64,000 nucleotides of DNA from Metellina segmentata (GCA_947359465.1 OX375878.1:93091377-93155376), one strand, 5' to 3'. Numbered from the stretch's first letter, positions 39,193-51,627 are shown. Notes: generated by a model not told the origin, from the sequence alone. Numbers and translations: made by a program.

Positions 39193-40778
39193 CTAGCAAA
39201 ATACCCGACCTTACTCGGTTTGAATTGGTTTACTCTAGATTGAAGAGGTAATCAAAATATATAATGACTTACGTTTTTTGTAGAATAAAAATTTATTTTA
39301 ACACCTTTCGCCATCTTTATATTTTCTACAACTTACTTTGGACACAAATCCTACACATGCATATCCATTCATGTAATACATCGCTCAGTTGCTGTATGAC
39401 AAAGCTACAAAATGACGAAAGGTGATACTAAGGTTACTACTATAAAAGATGATTTTGAGGGAGATTTGGAATTCCCTTTTTTAAGTTCTTTTCATGTTCA
39501 ACTCAATTAACTAAAATTACGATTTACGGCGAGTGCTCTCGCACTCATAGTCAACAAAACAATATTTTTTTACTGGTGGCACTCTTGCCTCCGGTATGCG
39601 ACATTGTGAAATTTTGCAATCTTCTCCTGTAATTATTACAATAAATTTTTTAATGTTGGAAAAAGTTCTAGTTTGGATTTATAAACATTATTATTCTTTC
39701 AATAACGGCATTATTCTTTAAATAACGGCACTATTCTTTAAATAACGGCATTATTCTTTAAATAACGGCATTATTCTTTCAATAATGGCATAACTACACT
39801 TAAAATTTACTGAAAATTTATACTGACTTACCTAACATTTTTAAGTCTAATACTTTGTGGTGCTGTTGCGTGTGATGAGAAGGAAAACACATTTTTTAAA
39901 TAATAAATATTTAAAACAGGAAACAGCAAAATAAAAGATGTCGCAAAAAATTGTTCTAAAGATATTAATTTGTGATTCAATTTTATCTCTTGATCTCGCA
40001 CAGTTGCCACAACTTACAACTAAAAGTGCACAAAATTTAGAAATGCGAAATTAATTCAGAGCGAAAGAACCAGAATAAATATCACTGCTCGCGCGATCTT
40101 GTTCATTCTCGTTTCGTTGAAAAATATCGTCTGTCCCAAATATTCGGAAATCGTTTTCATTGCGCAAAGAATAAAAATAAGACTCGAAATAAATAAAGTA
40201 TCAGAGCTAAAATTTCACCATAAAATTTTTTTTTTGAAAAATAATTGGTTTTCAGCATTACTGGTAAAGCAAATGAAAGTAATCGTAATACTCAAACTAC
40301 ATTCCAATTTTTCGAAAACTATCAAATTGTGGCTGATTTAAGTATACTTACTCAGGTGTTTTAGCATGAAACTCTTCTAAATATAACAATAAAAAAATGT
40401 TTATTATTGCATTCACTAAACTAAGAAATAATGTATAAAATAAAACACATCGTAATCAAATATCTGGAATACAATTCATGTGATGTCTACACAAACACAC
40501 AAACACAAAATCGAGCATAGAACAGAAAGACGGACAGACAGACTTTCGCAACCAATGCCACTCACTAAATGAAGATAAGTACTCACTGTATGCAAATTTC
40601 CATGAAAATATCTTAAACCGCGTGGACGTGTATAGGGCACAACATACAGACAGACAGACAGACAGACAACGAGAAAAAGGCGGATTCGGCATCAGAAGGG
40701 TCCAAAACGGATAGAAAACTTGAAATGGGTCGAAAATATTGAATGTACAAACAAACACTCCATTCTTATTTATATAGA
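39193..40778 (-). mobile_element. Helitron, non-autonomous, 1586 bp
   Basis: In minus sense it starts A|TCTATATAAATAAG and ends CGGGTATTTTGCTAG|T, with a short CCGA/TCGG stem near the end. It contains (GTCT)n and a 20-bp tandem repeat. No Rep/helicase coding. The termini are Helitron-like but should be confirmed by copies elsewhere. Confidence 0.65.
39690..39790. repeat. 20-bp tandem repeat, 5 units
   Basis: Units of ATTATTCTTTAAATAACGGC, with C/A and G/T variants, lie inside the Helitron. Confidence 0.92.
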
Positions 40779-40784
40779 TAGCAT

Positions 40785-41560
40785 ACAGAGCAGTGAAAAA
40801 GAACGTGCTACTAGAAACACGGTACTGAGAAACTACTTCAAGACAAAAGAGAAACAGTATTGATGGCAAAAAGTCCCCCGCCTCACCCTTTTATTAATAG
40901 AAAATATATAAAATGGTTTTTAAATTTTTTCATTACTTTGCTCATTTTCGTTAATATTCAGATGTCCTTTGTAAATAAAACAAAAAGTATTGAAGAAATA
41001 TTTGCATAGGGAGACTGAAGAGGATAAGCTTCTTGTTTCATCTTTGTAAGTTTCCGTCTTTCTTAAAAGCTTAACCCATTGATTTCACATTTTAATTGAA
41101 TAGTGAAGTCGAATTTCTACCGTGGAGATCAATATAGCTTTTTAGTACTATTATTATCCTGGGTACCTATTCCTATCAATAGTTTTTTTGTATCAGGAAT
41201 TGATGATTCAAATTTAGTTTAATGCCGTTGGTTTTTTACAGGTCACAGATCACCTAACCCATTAGTTATTTAGAGGTAGAGTGATTTAAAAAGGTTCAGG
41301 GCATCGTTTAGGTATTTGTCAATATCACGACTGAATGTGAATAAACGTGAAAGAAAGTTAATTTAGTCTAAAAGAATCTGAATTTTTAAAGTGATAAATG
41401 CAGACAACTGCTAGGCATAAGTAATTTACAAAGTAGAAAATGTTGAATAAGTGTACTTTGTCGCTTAAATTTCATCATTAACGGGCTACAAGAATTATCA
41501 CAAACAGAGACCCAATCAATAACTGTCAATTCATTGCTATGATTTTACGTTGATTGATTC
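40785..41560. other. Intergenic sequence, nothing recognised
   Basis: AT-rich with no coding or repeat features. Confidence 0.4.
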
Positions 41561-41562
41561 GT

Positions 41563-41925
41563 TTGAGGTTTCATGACGCAAGGGCCATACTTGGCCAAAT
41601 ACAAGACAAAAAATGTCAAATAATCGTGAAAGAAAGGATGGGGAGGGGACATAGAAAGATCGCTCCACAGTTTTACCAGAAGTAGTAAAGCCTGTACACA
41701 CGTAAAGATGTTCCCCATGAAGGGATTTTGTTTTGAAGTGATGATTGCTAAAGTATCTTCTCCGTCCACTCATTTATGAAATTCTACAGTTTTAAAATTT
41801 TCTCTGTTACGTTCCATTACTGAAGAGTAACGGATTAGCAACAGGAGGTTTGCGAGTTTGAATCCAAAAAAGACCATCGTGTACAAAGGGGGCTGGTGCA
41901 CGCTGAACTTCGTTCTCCTTGGAGT
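41563..41925. mobile_element. SINE-C tail (-) and SINE-A head (+)
   Basis: 41563-41650 carries CGCAAGGGCCATACTTGGCC. 41822-41925 carries the head GAGTAACGGATTAGCAACAG and then breaks off. Confidence 0.6.
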
Positions 41926-42182
41926 ATAAAACAGGTAAGCAGAGCTTGTTTGAGTGCTCGGAACTTTGTTCAACTGAAAATTATGTTTATTTTTATCAGC
42001 CTATTTAAATCATTTTTTCTTTATACATTTCTCTCTTAAATTATGCAATTCAGTTTTATGTTACACACACCTGATGACGGGGAGTTAAGCTGCTTTGCAG
42101 TAGGCACTCCGGAAGTGATTGTCCAGTCCAGTCCAGTGTTTGAGTGTACTTAATCTTTTGCAAAGCAAACGCTGAGGTAGAC

Positions 42183-43372
42183 ATGCCGTTACGCCGCCAT
42201 CGAAGACAATATGAGCAGATGTCAGAGTTCGAGAGGGGAAGAATCATCGAGATGATGGAAGCTGGGTGGTCAGCTCTGCGAGTAGCTCGTCAAGTAGGCC
42301 GTCCTAATTTTACTGTGAGGAAGTGTTGGGACAAGTGGACAGAAGATACGTCATTTACACGGCGACCAGGCTCAGGACGCCCTCGACAGACCAGTCGTCG
42401 AGAAGACCGTCACATCATACAAAACGCACGCGTAGAGTCAACTGCCTCATTGGCAGCTATCCATACACAGGCAGCACCTCCACTACGGGACCCTGTGTCT
42501 TCCCGAACCATCGCAAGGCACCTGGCTGAAGGACATCTGGTATCGCGGCGCTCAATACGTATGCTGCCAATGACACCCACCCACCGACGTCTCCTTTTGG
42601 AGTGGTGTCGCGCACGACGGGATTGGACTGCAACGGAATGGAACCAGGTTGTCTTCAGTTACGAATCTAGATTCAATTTGAGAAGTGATGACAATCGTGT
42701 TCGTGTGTGGAGGCCCCGTGGTGAACGCCTCAATCCTGCCTTCGCTTTACAGCGGCACACCGCTCCAACAGCTGGTGTGATGGTATGGGGTGTCATTGCT
42801 TACGATACACGGTCACCCTAATATTGATCCATGGCACAATGACGGCCCAGTGGTACGTTCATGTCATCCTTCAGCCACATGTGATGCCACTCATGGCAGG
42901 GCTCCCAGGAGCCATTTTTCAACAAGACAATGCTCGGCCACACACAGCAAGGATGTCACAAGACTGCCTCCGCCACATTACCACCCTTCCCTGGCCTGCT
43001 CGATCCCCAGATTTGTTACCAATCGAGCTTATCTAGGATCATTTGGGACGGCAAGTTGGACACCCAACGAGTTTGGTCGAACTAGAGGCGCGTTTACAGC
43101 AACTGTGGAACGAGATATCTCAGGACATCATACGGAACTTGTATGCCTGAATGCCCGCTCGCATCGCATCGTGTATTCGCGCTAGAGGGGGTCCAACAGA
43201 GTGCTAAAACTTCAGTTCATTTGTTCTTTTTTCTGCAATAAATGATCCTTTTTCTTTGATTTTCTAATCACTTACTTATATCAAAGTAGTACTTACATGC
43301 GTAAAATTTCGTTTAATTTTGAAGACTTTTTCTTGGTGCACAAATTTTTATGGCAATTGAGTGTATCTACAT
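42183..43372 (+). pseudogene. Tc1 transposase pseudogene of a spider-type lineage
   Basis: The frame from 42183 gives the paired-type DNA-binding half (FERGRIIEMMEAGWSALRVA, RRPGSGRPRQ) and the catalytic core up to RVWRPRGERLNPAF. After frameshifts near 42820 and 43035 it continues FQQDNARPHTARMS and WPARSPDL. The first catalytic Asp is replaced by Tyr (VVFSYESRF), so the enzyme would be inactive even with the frame intact. A right-end repeat is present (CTTGGTGCACAAATTTTTAT). No matching left end was found. Confidence 0.92.
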
Positions 43373-43679
43373 TCCATCACTTAAAACTTCTATTGTTGTA
43401 AGGGTATAATGGATGGATATGACATAAATCTATCAGGAGAATGCTAGCAGCGAGGGGTTCTCCCTAATAAATAATATGAACAGTTAACTGGAATGACTTT
43501 CTAATCGAATATCCATTATTGAAGACGACGTATACTGTTTGATGACTGGTTATTGATTTTTTTTTTGCAAATTGTATGACAGATCACGAAAGAATGAAGC
43601 TTATATATGTGGTCAAAAAATAACTGTTCTTTATGTTAGCGTCATGCATTTACACTAGGAACTGTTTATTGTGGTAAGT

Positions 43680-44350
43680 AGGTAGTTAATTAACGTCGTA
43701 CTGGTGAAAATTAACGGAGTATTGACGACGCTAAAAGATCAATCTCAAAGGAAAAGATCCGATGGTAACACATCGCCATTTTGAACCACAATCCGAAAAC
43801 GAGGCAATCACAGAAGTTGCCACCCTACTCTCCAAACCTACCCACCATGCCAACGTGAGGAGACATTTGAGTTCACGACAGATTTAACGTGAACCAGCCC
43901 CCACGTTCACAACGGTATTTATTTGGGCCGGGTTACGAACTCCGTAACCATTCCGTTACTAATTCTCTACTCATTCAATAGGGTTACCGAGATCTCTCAT
44001 TATTATGTTTCACAGCAAGTGCAAAGTTTGATCAAAAAGTATCCGACTTTTAGACAGAAAAATAAAACTGTTTTAGATATACAGGACATAACTATTATCG
44101 ACTTCAAAATTTGGAGAGATCCGACGACAGCACCTCGTCATTTTGAACCACGGTCAGAGGACGAGGACACTTTAGAGCTGGCACCCCATTCTCCAAACTT
44201 CCACACCACGCCAACGTGTGGACATATGAGACAACGACAGATTTAATGTGCATCAGCCCCTTTGTACACGAAGGTTTTATGTTGTATTCAAACTCGCAAC
44301 CCTCCTTTGGCTAATTCAATGCTCTTCCTAACTGGCTTACCGCGGCCCAT
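43680..44350 (-). mobile_element. Two SINE-A copies
   Basis: 43680-43995 (AACGTCGTACTGGTG to CTACTCATTCAATAGGG) and 44095-44350 (GAGAGATCCGACGACAGC to GCTCTTCCTAACTGG) are both minus and diverged. Confidence 0.75.
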
Positions 44351-44397
44351 ATCACTCGATAAAGTCTATTCCTGCTAATAGACCTCGCACGCATAAC

Positions 44398-44936
44398 TAG
44401 AGTGCCTATATAATAAGAGTGGCGACAAGGGACCAAATTTAGCCCAATGCGCATGCGCGGCAGCCATTTTTCTACCAGAATCGTCTCAAAGAAAGTTGCT
44501 GGGCGAATTAATATAACTTTTCAAGGAGAACAAAAAGCATATGATTGTTATAATATGGATACATTCGGTATAAATGAATCATATAAACGCTCAATTACAT
44601 GCGTAATTGATGAGATGGATTGCACAACGCGCTAAATTAGATTGCGGAAAACACCAGGTTGTTCAAAAAAAGCTATTTACGTAAAAAGTCTTCAAATTTA
44701 TACTGACAAAACACTAAAATAATACTAAATAAACATTCTAGAACACGTCATGGAACATGAAAAAGCTATATTTTCTTTTTAATTTAATATACACACGTTT
44801 TTCTCGAACACTCAAAAAGTTCCCATGTTAGGTCTACGGGAGCTAGGAAAAGACCGCCTCGGGCGGTAGAAAAGGTCTCTAAGCCAATCAGAAAGTGTTT
44901 CCCGTATGTCGCCACTCTTATTATATAGGCACTCTA
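44398..44936. mobile_element. hAT-type MITE, 539 bp, copy 2
   Basis: Same ends and exactly the same length as 11375-11913, with a perfect 8-bp duplication CGCATAAC (44390-44397, 44937-44944). The 62-codon ORF (44447-44635) is kept. Confidence 0.93.
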
Positions 44937-44944
44937 CGCATAAC

Positions 44945-45750
44945 AAGGTACAGTACATAAGAAACCTCTTCGCCTAAGACCTAAGACCTCTCTAAGAGCT
45001 AAGGATAACTGACGAACGCCTACGTAGGAATCTAACCGACACCTCAAGAAAGACACCCCAGAAAAGCCGAAACCCGTATGAAATGCCCGGAATGAGATCA
45101 ATTAAATGAAAAAGCCCGATTTCACACCACGCAGCTAATCCTCGTCCCGCCTGAAGAGGAAATCCCCCCTGCAGGGCTTGTCACCTCGTCTTCATTTTCA
45201 CAGCACAAGCACTTAAATGGGAGTGTCTGATTATGACCAGGGTAGAGCCTGATAGATGAAATGGCCGGTTAATTATAAGAGACCTTTCCCCCATATCAGC
45301 TAGGTGGAAGACTGGCGACAGATCTTACACCCTGTTCCCGGACCTCAGCTGTCAGAGGGTAACGCGGTACGGGAAAATGTGTGGAGTTCCATTTCCATTC
45401 ATTATTCGCTCTAGGTTCCATGTCGTTCAAAGGTTACGTAGAGAATTAAGTTGAATAATTTATAAGTTGGGTGAAAATATATATATACAGTTGAACTTCT
45501 ATTTAACGATATCGCAAGATCTCTCCCAAAAGTCCCTTAAATGGAAAATGCAGCTGTTATAATTAAACAGGAGGTGTTTGCAGGGTCGTTATCTGAGGGC
45601 GTGAACTCGCACATTGTTGGAAAATAGGGGAAAAAGACAAATGCAGTATGCCTCCAGCTCTTAATAAACACTTCCAGCAATTAAATTGTCCGATATTATT
45701 AATTTTATACTTATTCGTGTTGCTACTAATCCCTTTGGTCGCGAAACTTC
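44945..45750. other. Unique intergenic sequence
   Basis: 45000-45400 is less AT-rich and matches nothing else in the window. No convincing exon. Confidence 0.35.
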
Positions 45751-45751
45751 T

Positions 45752-45850
45752 CCCTCTCGATGGTTGTGTAGACGAGAAATTTCGCCATTAGCAGATCTTG
45801 AAGGACGAGATATCTCGTCGATCTAGCCTAAATAATCACCCTGTAAATGT
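45752..45850 (+). mobile_element. piggyBac-like terminal fragment
   Basis: CCCTCTCGATGGTTGTGTAG, then GACGAGAAATTTCG and GACGAGATATCTCGTC, is the same order as the end at 50178. TTAA is not preserved. Confidence 0.5.
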
Positions 45851-46097
45851 ATTGTTTCAATGAACGTTTTTAGAGAACATTAGCAAAATGAAATATATAT
45901 ATCAATAAAACGAAGTTGTGTGAGGAGTCTAACCTTCGTATTACAGAAAAACTTAACGGAATCCTTATTAAATTTCTTTCAAAGCTAGCTTACATAGAGA
46001 GGGAGTCTATTCAGGACTTCGAATTTATGAGTTCAATATTACACTGTCCTCCTCAAGTCCTTTATACTGTGCTGATCTAGCAAGTGAGAACCTCTCG

Positions 46098-46260
46098 CTT
46101 TATGGCGCAAGGGCCATACTTGGCTATGCTGCGCCACACACAAGACAAACATCAAGTAATGGACACACACACACACACACTAGGAGAGTTTTACTGATAC
46201 AGAAAAGAGAAATACACCCAGAGAGGGAGCGATCCTTCCCCGCCTACATCTAAAAGGATC
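46098..46260 (-). mobile_element. SINE-C
   Basis: ATGGCGCAAGGGCCATACTT, an (AC)8 run and AGAAAAGAGAAATACACCC identify the family. The head is degraded. Confidence 0.65.
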
Positions 46261-46436
46261 TCTGTCCTGATCTAGTGTTGCGACTGTTTGGACTTATGGA
46301 CTTGGTTTAATTATTTAGCTAGGCCTTAAGAAATAAGTTAATCAGATTTACAGTTGGTAGTCCACTTACTCGAAATTTCCTAGCACACCCCAGTTCTAAA
46401 AACGTTTATAAACCCTAGATACTAATTCCATGATGT

Positions 46437-46762
46437 AATGGGGTATAGTGGTTAAGGTGTTAGCCTCTAGATCGGAAGGTTACTGGTTCGAATCGGGGTC
46501 CGGGCATGGATGTTTGTGAGCGTATGGTGTAGAGGCTGCTGGTGCACCTTAAATCTGTCGTGGCCGAAAGTCCTCACGTTGGGTTGGTGTGGAAGTTTGG
46601 AGAGTGGGGTGCCAGCTCAGGTGTTGCTTCGTCATCTGACCGTGGTTCAAAATTACGAAGTGTTGTCCTCGGATTTTTCTCTTAAGGGACTGATCCCGGA
46701 CCGTCGTCAATAGCCTGTCGTGTTGCTCTAGTACGACGTTTACTAAAAATTACCAATTATTA
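46437..46762 (+). mobile_element. SINE-B, full length
   Basis: It runs from GTATAGTGGTTAAGGTGTTA to the tail AAAAATTACC and is flanked by the duplication CCATGATGTAATGG (about 46428 and 46764). Confidence 0.87.
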
Positions 46763-46775
46763 CCATGATGTAATG

Positions 46776-47097
46776 GTAATTTTTAGTTAACGTCATACTA
46801 GAGCAACACAACGGGCTATTGACGACGGTCCGGGATCAGTCCCTTCAGGGAAAGATCCGAGGACAACACCTCGTAATTTTGAACCACAATCATATAATGA
46901 GGCAACACCTGAGCTGGCTTCTAACTCTCCAAACTTCCACACCAACCCAACGTGAGGACTTTCGGCCACGGCAGATTTAAGGTGAACCAGCCGCCTCTAC
47001 ACCATACGCTTACAAACATCCATGCCCGGATCCGGATTCGAACTAGGAACCTTCCGATCTAGAGGCTAACACCTTAACCACTACACCGGTTGGTCGG
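46776..47097 (-). mobile_element. SINE-B, full length, inverted next to the previous copy
   Basis: Tail at 46776 and head at 47090. With its neighbour it forms an inverted repeat with arms of about 310 bp and only about 14 bp between them. Confidence 0.87.
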
Positions 47098-47174
47098 CGA
47101 CTAATTCTATGAATTCATTCGTCGTTCATGTTTTGGACTGATATTAAGGAAGAAATTATTTATACGTGTGTATT

Positions 47175-47320
47175 TAATTAACGTCTCCCTTTGGTCTATT
47201 GTCGACGATCCAGGATCAACTCCCGAAGGGAAAGAACCGAGTACAACATCATATCATTTTAAACCACGGTCAGATGTGAGGTCACATCTGAACTGGCACC
47301 CCACTCTCCAAACCATTTTT
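47175..47320 (-). mobile_element. SINE-A fragment
   Basis: GGATCAACTCCCGAAGGG and ACTGGCACCCCACTCTCC mark tail and mid-body. The head is replaced by the tandem repeat that follows. Confidence 0.65.
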
Positions 47321-47337
47321 TATTTCCCAAATCCATT

Positions 47338-48290
47338 ATTTATTTATCATTCCGATTCCACTTCTGCTATGCTTTGCTGTGTTTCTTTTTCTCCGAATAA
47401 ACGTTTAAAATTTCTTCTTTCGAATGTTTAATTATTTCTAGGCGACAATAGTTATACAATAGTCTAAGTCAAAAATTTTCTAATCGACATAGTTACCACT
47501 TGAAACCTCCAAACGAGTATATCTATTCCTCTGTAATCCCAAAATGGATGATCAAAAAGGTTTTTAGATGGCACATGATTTTTTTCGCTATTACATTTTT
47601 CATTAAAATTTGTGTTTCTATGACAATGATATCGTAGAACATTATAGAAACATCTTGTATGAACCATGCCAAAAAAATGTTAACTACACAAACGTGGATT
47701 ATTATTTATGTATCATTACGATTCCACTTCTGTTATGCTTTGATGTGTTTCTTTTTCTCCGAATAAACGTTTAAAATTTCTTCTTTCGAATGTTTAATTA
47801 TTTCTAGGCGGCAATAGTTATACAATAGTCTAAGTTAAAAATTTTCTAATCGACATAGTTACCACTTGAAACCTCCAAACGAGTATATATATTCCTCTGT
47901 AATCCCAAAATGGATAATCAAAAATGTTTTTAGATGGCACATTATTTTTTTCGCTATTACATTTTTCATTAAAATTTGTGTTTTTATGACAATGATATCG
48001 TAGAACATTATAGAAACATCTTGTATGAACCATGCCAAAAAAATGTTAACTACACAAACGTTGATTATTATTTATGTATCATTCCGATTACACTTCTGTC
48101 ATGCTTTGTTACCATTCTGTTTTCACCGAATAAACCTTAAATGTTCTTCTTTTGAATGTTTAATTATTTCTATGCTCACAATATTGTTTCATTTATCTAG
48201 TCTAAAATTTCTCCCATCGACAGTTACCACTTAAAAATACCTCCAAACGAGCATATTTATTCCTCTGTAATCCCAAAATGGAGGTGTATC
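47338..48290. repeat. 366-bp tandem repeat, about 2.6 units
   Basis: The units begin near 47338, 47701 and 48068. The first two are nearly identical (each with the same 67-codon minus ORF), the third is diverged and stops at CCCAAAATGGAG. No function recognised. Confidence 0.92.
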
Positions 48291-48471
48291 AGTGTGTGGG
48301 GGAATTTCCGGAACTGATTGCTTGAAATTCAAAACGCGGCTGTCGATCTACATGCATCATAACTCAGTATCGTATCACATTTTTTTGGTGGATGCAGTAA
48401 AGTGAGACATAAAAGTAGGTTTCTCCCACTGATCGAACACGCCGGGGACCATTTTTATTTTGCTTCTCCAG

Positions 48472-48569
48472 TTATTTATATGCCGGAATGGTGACGATAA
48501 CGAGGAGAGATTGGAATTTATTACGTTTTATTGCGGTAATATGTCCAATTTTCGGAGAAGCCGAATGTG
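48472..48569 (+). CDS. Candidate first coding exon of an unknown secreted protein
   Basis: A good acceptor (TTTTGCTTCTCCAG) precedes 16 bases and an ATG at 48488. The 27 codons form a basic start (TRRD) and a hydrophobic core (LLRFIAVICPIFGEA), then end in Glu-Cys and a TGTG|GTATGA donor in phase 1. The layout is the same as exon 1 of the discoidin gene on the other strand. No following exon was found to its right, so this may be a chance ORF or the start of a gene leaving the window. Confidence 0.3.
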
Positions 48570-48801
48570 GTATGAATTCGGTTTCGACACCTTCAACCCA
48601 CCACGGTGGGCATTCCCCCCCTTGTTTCTGTCAGTTTTGTATTAAAAAAACAGATAACAAACGAATTTCTCTTTTCGTCCTCAGATTTATTTCAGTCAGT
48701 TACGAATTTTATTCAGTAACGAATAATGCCTTTATCATGACTTTTGGTTTAGCACGAAAATCTGGAACAAATACTAACGTTTGAGGAAAAATTCAGATAA
48801 A

Positions 48802-49370
48802 TCTATACATATAAAGTAGAGTTGGCGTTTGACTGTTTGTCTTTCTATCTGTTCTTTATACAAATCTACACCTTTTGACCAATCCACATCAAATTTGGAA
48901 CACTTATACTGTAGAACCCTGCGGGTAACGTAAGCTACATAATAATCCCTCCATTTGTTCTAGGTGTGTAGAAGGGACTAAACCAATTCGAAATCGGCAT
49001 AGAAATAACATAGAGCGTAAAAGGTTTGAGGTACGCCGCTCAGTTTGTTTTACCAGCATTGCTCAAAAAACAATTTTTTTCAAAACAAATTAAATTATAA
49101 AATTTATGTTTCAAATGAGTTTTATTTCTTTAGTGATATAAATAAGTTATGAATCATTGGTTGATGAACAAAGTATTTAAAATATTTGATTTTACATAAC
49201 TTACATTTCGCAATGTATCACGAATAGCCCAAGAAAAAAACTCATTGATAATGAAAGCTTAATTTTGTTCTCAATATTTGGCACCTCCAAAATTAATGTT
49301 TAATTTTTAAATTTGATTTAGAATTTTGTATTTGCGTATTTGAGTTGATAGCGACATGTTTAGATTTTCG
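48802..49370 (+). mobile_element. Possible Helitron 5' part
   Basis: A|TCTATACATATAAAGTAG followed by GTTTGACTGTTTGTC resembles Helitron 5' ends. No CTRR terminus with hairpin was found before the SINE at 49376. Confidence 0.35.
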
Positions 49371-49375
49371 AGTAC

Positions 49376-49585
49376 GAATCTAGGTCCAGCCAAAGACGCG
49401 TACGGTACAGTAAAAGACGTGTAAACGGGTCTGGTGCCCGCTAAATCTGTCGTGGCCTCAAATGTAGTCACTTTCACGTGAATGTTTGGAGAATGGGGGA
49501 CCAGCTCAAGTGTTCTAGCATCTGACCACGTTAAAAATTACGAGGCGTTGTCCTGCTGTGTTGCTCTAGTGCGATGTAACTTAAC
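49376..49585 (+). mobile_element. SINE-A, 5' part lost
   Basis: AGACGTGTAAACGGGTCTGG to TGCTCTAGTGCGATGTAAC. Confidence 0.7.
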
Positions 49586-49589
49586 ATGT

Positions 49590-50177
49590 TCGCTGACAAT
49601 TTGGCCTCATTGCGTGATGTAGCGTCAACGCTAAAGAGCCAATAACGCGCCAGCACGTGGTGTAATGTCTCAGTAGCAAGTCACGCGTTCGCGCGGGAAG
49701 AGCTGCGCCTCAACATTTATTCGTGCTTTAATTGGCATTATATGTTAGGTGTTTGCGTGGAGTAAAGTTTAGAAGCTAGTTGTAAAGGTATGTGGTTTCG
49801 AATTTATAGTTTTATTAGTTATTAAAAAATATCTTGTAATATGAATTGTGTGTGTTGAGACTGTAGTTCTACAGGGCCTTCACGCCCCCCCCCCAAAATG
49901 CAATTTAATAAGCCTATAACAGATGATGAAATTGCAAATTTGTTGGCTGAGCTTTCGCCAATCTATTCTGGTATTGGCGTGGCTAGTATTGACTTCTGGA
50001 AAAAACCCATTTCTATGGCTGGGCAATAACTATCAACGCACCATATCAGCTTTGGCAGCGAACGCGTTAACTATCACAACCACCACCATGATACAGTACT
50101 AAATCAAATAATGGGCCTTTTACCAGATTAGATAGCAAGCTGTTCGTGGAATACAAACATGTAAAACATAAACTTAA
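49590..50177. other. Unclassified sequence with a short ORF
   Basis: A 43-codon ORF at 49898-50029 (ITDDEIANLLAEL) vaguely recalls the start of piggyBac-type transposases and lies just left of a piggyBac-like end. A C9 run precedes it. Too short to name. Confidence 0.3.
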
Positions 50178-51627
50178 CCCTACACGTAGTTTTGTCGAGA
50201 AATCTCGTCTATAAAAATCCAACCAATTTTGAAAATGACAATATATTTCCTCATCAAGATACTGTCGATTTTTTTATGATGACGAGATTAAGATCTGATC
50301 AGTTTTCTAAGGACGAGCTATCTCGTCCATTGAGATCTGATCAGCTTTGCTAATGGGATTAGATACCTCGTAGAAACAACGACCATGAAGGTCAATGACC
50401 AAAAGCTTCATTATTATAAACACTATGAAAATGCTTATATAAGCTCAAAAAGCATGTTGCCCAAAACAGTACAAATTCTTTTCACTTCAAACGGTAACCC
50501 GGTTTCCGAAGCCATATTATCGGTGACTTCCCTTCCCTCAACACTCTTAACCCATGTGCAGAATTATATTCAGTGTTCTGCAACACAACTCCAAGCAATT
50601 ACAGTTGTCCTGCAGGCATTATGTCTGAATTTTGAAAACTGCAGTCAAATCAAAAACAGATGTAAAACACAATTATCGGCTAAATATGTATTACGTATTA
50701 AAATAAAAAAAGATCAATATTCATTAACTTACTTTATTTATTTAAAACGAAGACATACTTTCAGAATTTGCTATTATGTATAAATAACTTTTGAAGTTAA
50801 ATATTTTGTTTATGACATAGAATATGTGTTATTTATAAAGTGTTTGTGGTAATTTGGGCAATGTAGGGAGGTTGTTCCGTAGCTAGAGAAGAAAAAAAGG
50901 TGTGGCAAGGAGCCTTGCACTGCAGAACATCGTAAGTTACGACTAAAAAAAATCAGCCAAAATTTTGATAAAATTAAGGAGAAATTGTTCTGCAAAGATT
51001 TTGTTTGTTTTGCGACATACGTTGCAGTTTTAACCATTTTCAGCTCCCGGGCATATTAGAAATGAACTTTGAAGTGTACTTTTAAATATTTCTCAAAGGG
51101 GGTTTTGATTTCAGTTGAATTGTTCTTTCTGGCAGTGTCAGTTTTATGCTTGAACATGAAAAAAACACCTTCCAACAAAGTCGACATTTACCAACCCACT
51201 ATCGGGCCTAACTAGACACTCCTGTATTTCTATCTCAATACTGGGAATCTGAGATACAAATGCAATGACATTGAATTAATAAGCTTGCCAGAGGAATTTG
51301 TACACGTTTTGTACTGCAAAACATCGTAACTTATGATTGAAAAAAAATCGGCCAACATTTTGTTAAAATTAAAGAAAAATTGTTCTGTAAATGCTTTGTT
51401 CTGCAACGTACGTCGCAGTTTTAAGCACTTTCTGCTCCAGGACCTCTTGATGGTTATCTCAAATGTTCAGATCTCAACGGAACGATATATGTTGTCATTA
51501 GAACACAACTGAACAAAACTTAATCTCATCAAATTTGGAAATATCTCGCTGAAGAGATATTTTATCATCAGTAAAAATGGTCAGGTCTCTTAATGGACGA
51601 GATATCTCGTCTAAACCATTTGCAAGG
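50178..51627. mobile_element. piggyBac-like non-autonomous element, about 1450 bp
   Basis: Left: TTAA then CCCTACACGTAG, then GTCGAGAAATCTCGTC. Right, read inverted: CCTTGCAAATGGTTTAGACG, then the palindrome GACGAGATATCTCGTC, followed outside by TAAA. Both ends then share CCA.TTTT.A..ATGA. Inside lie two to three subterminal AGATCTGATCAG/GACGAG units and the dispersed repeat also found at 12310-12790. A 132-codon ORF (50385-50783) shows no transposase motif. Confidence 0.6.

Noticed and set aside
11424..44635. 62-codon conserved ORF as a host peptide gene
   Set aside because: Both copies lie inside the same MITE, and differences are mainly amino-acid changing.
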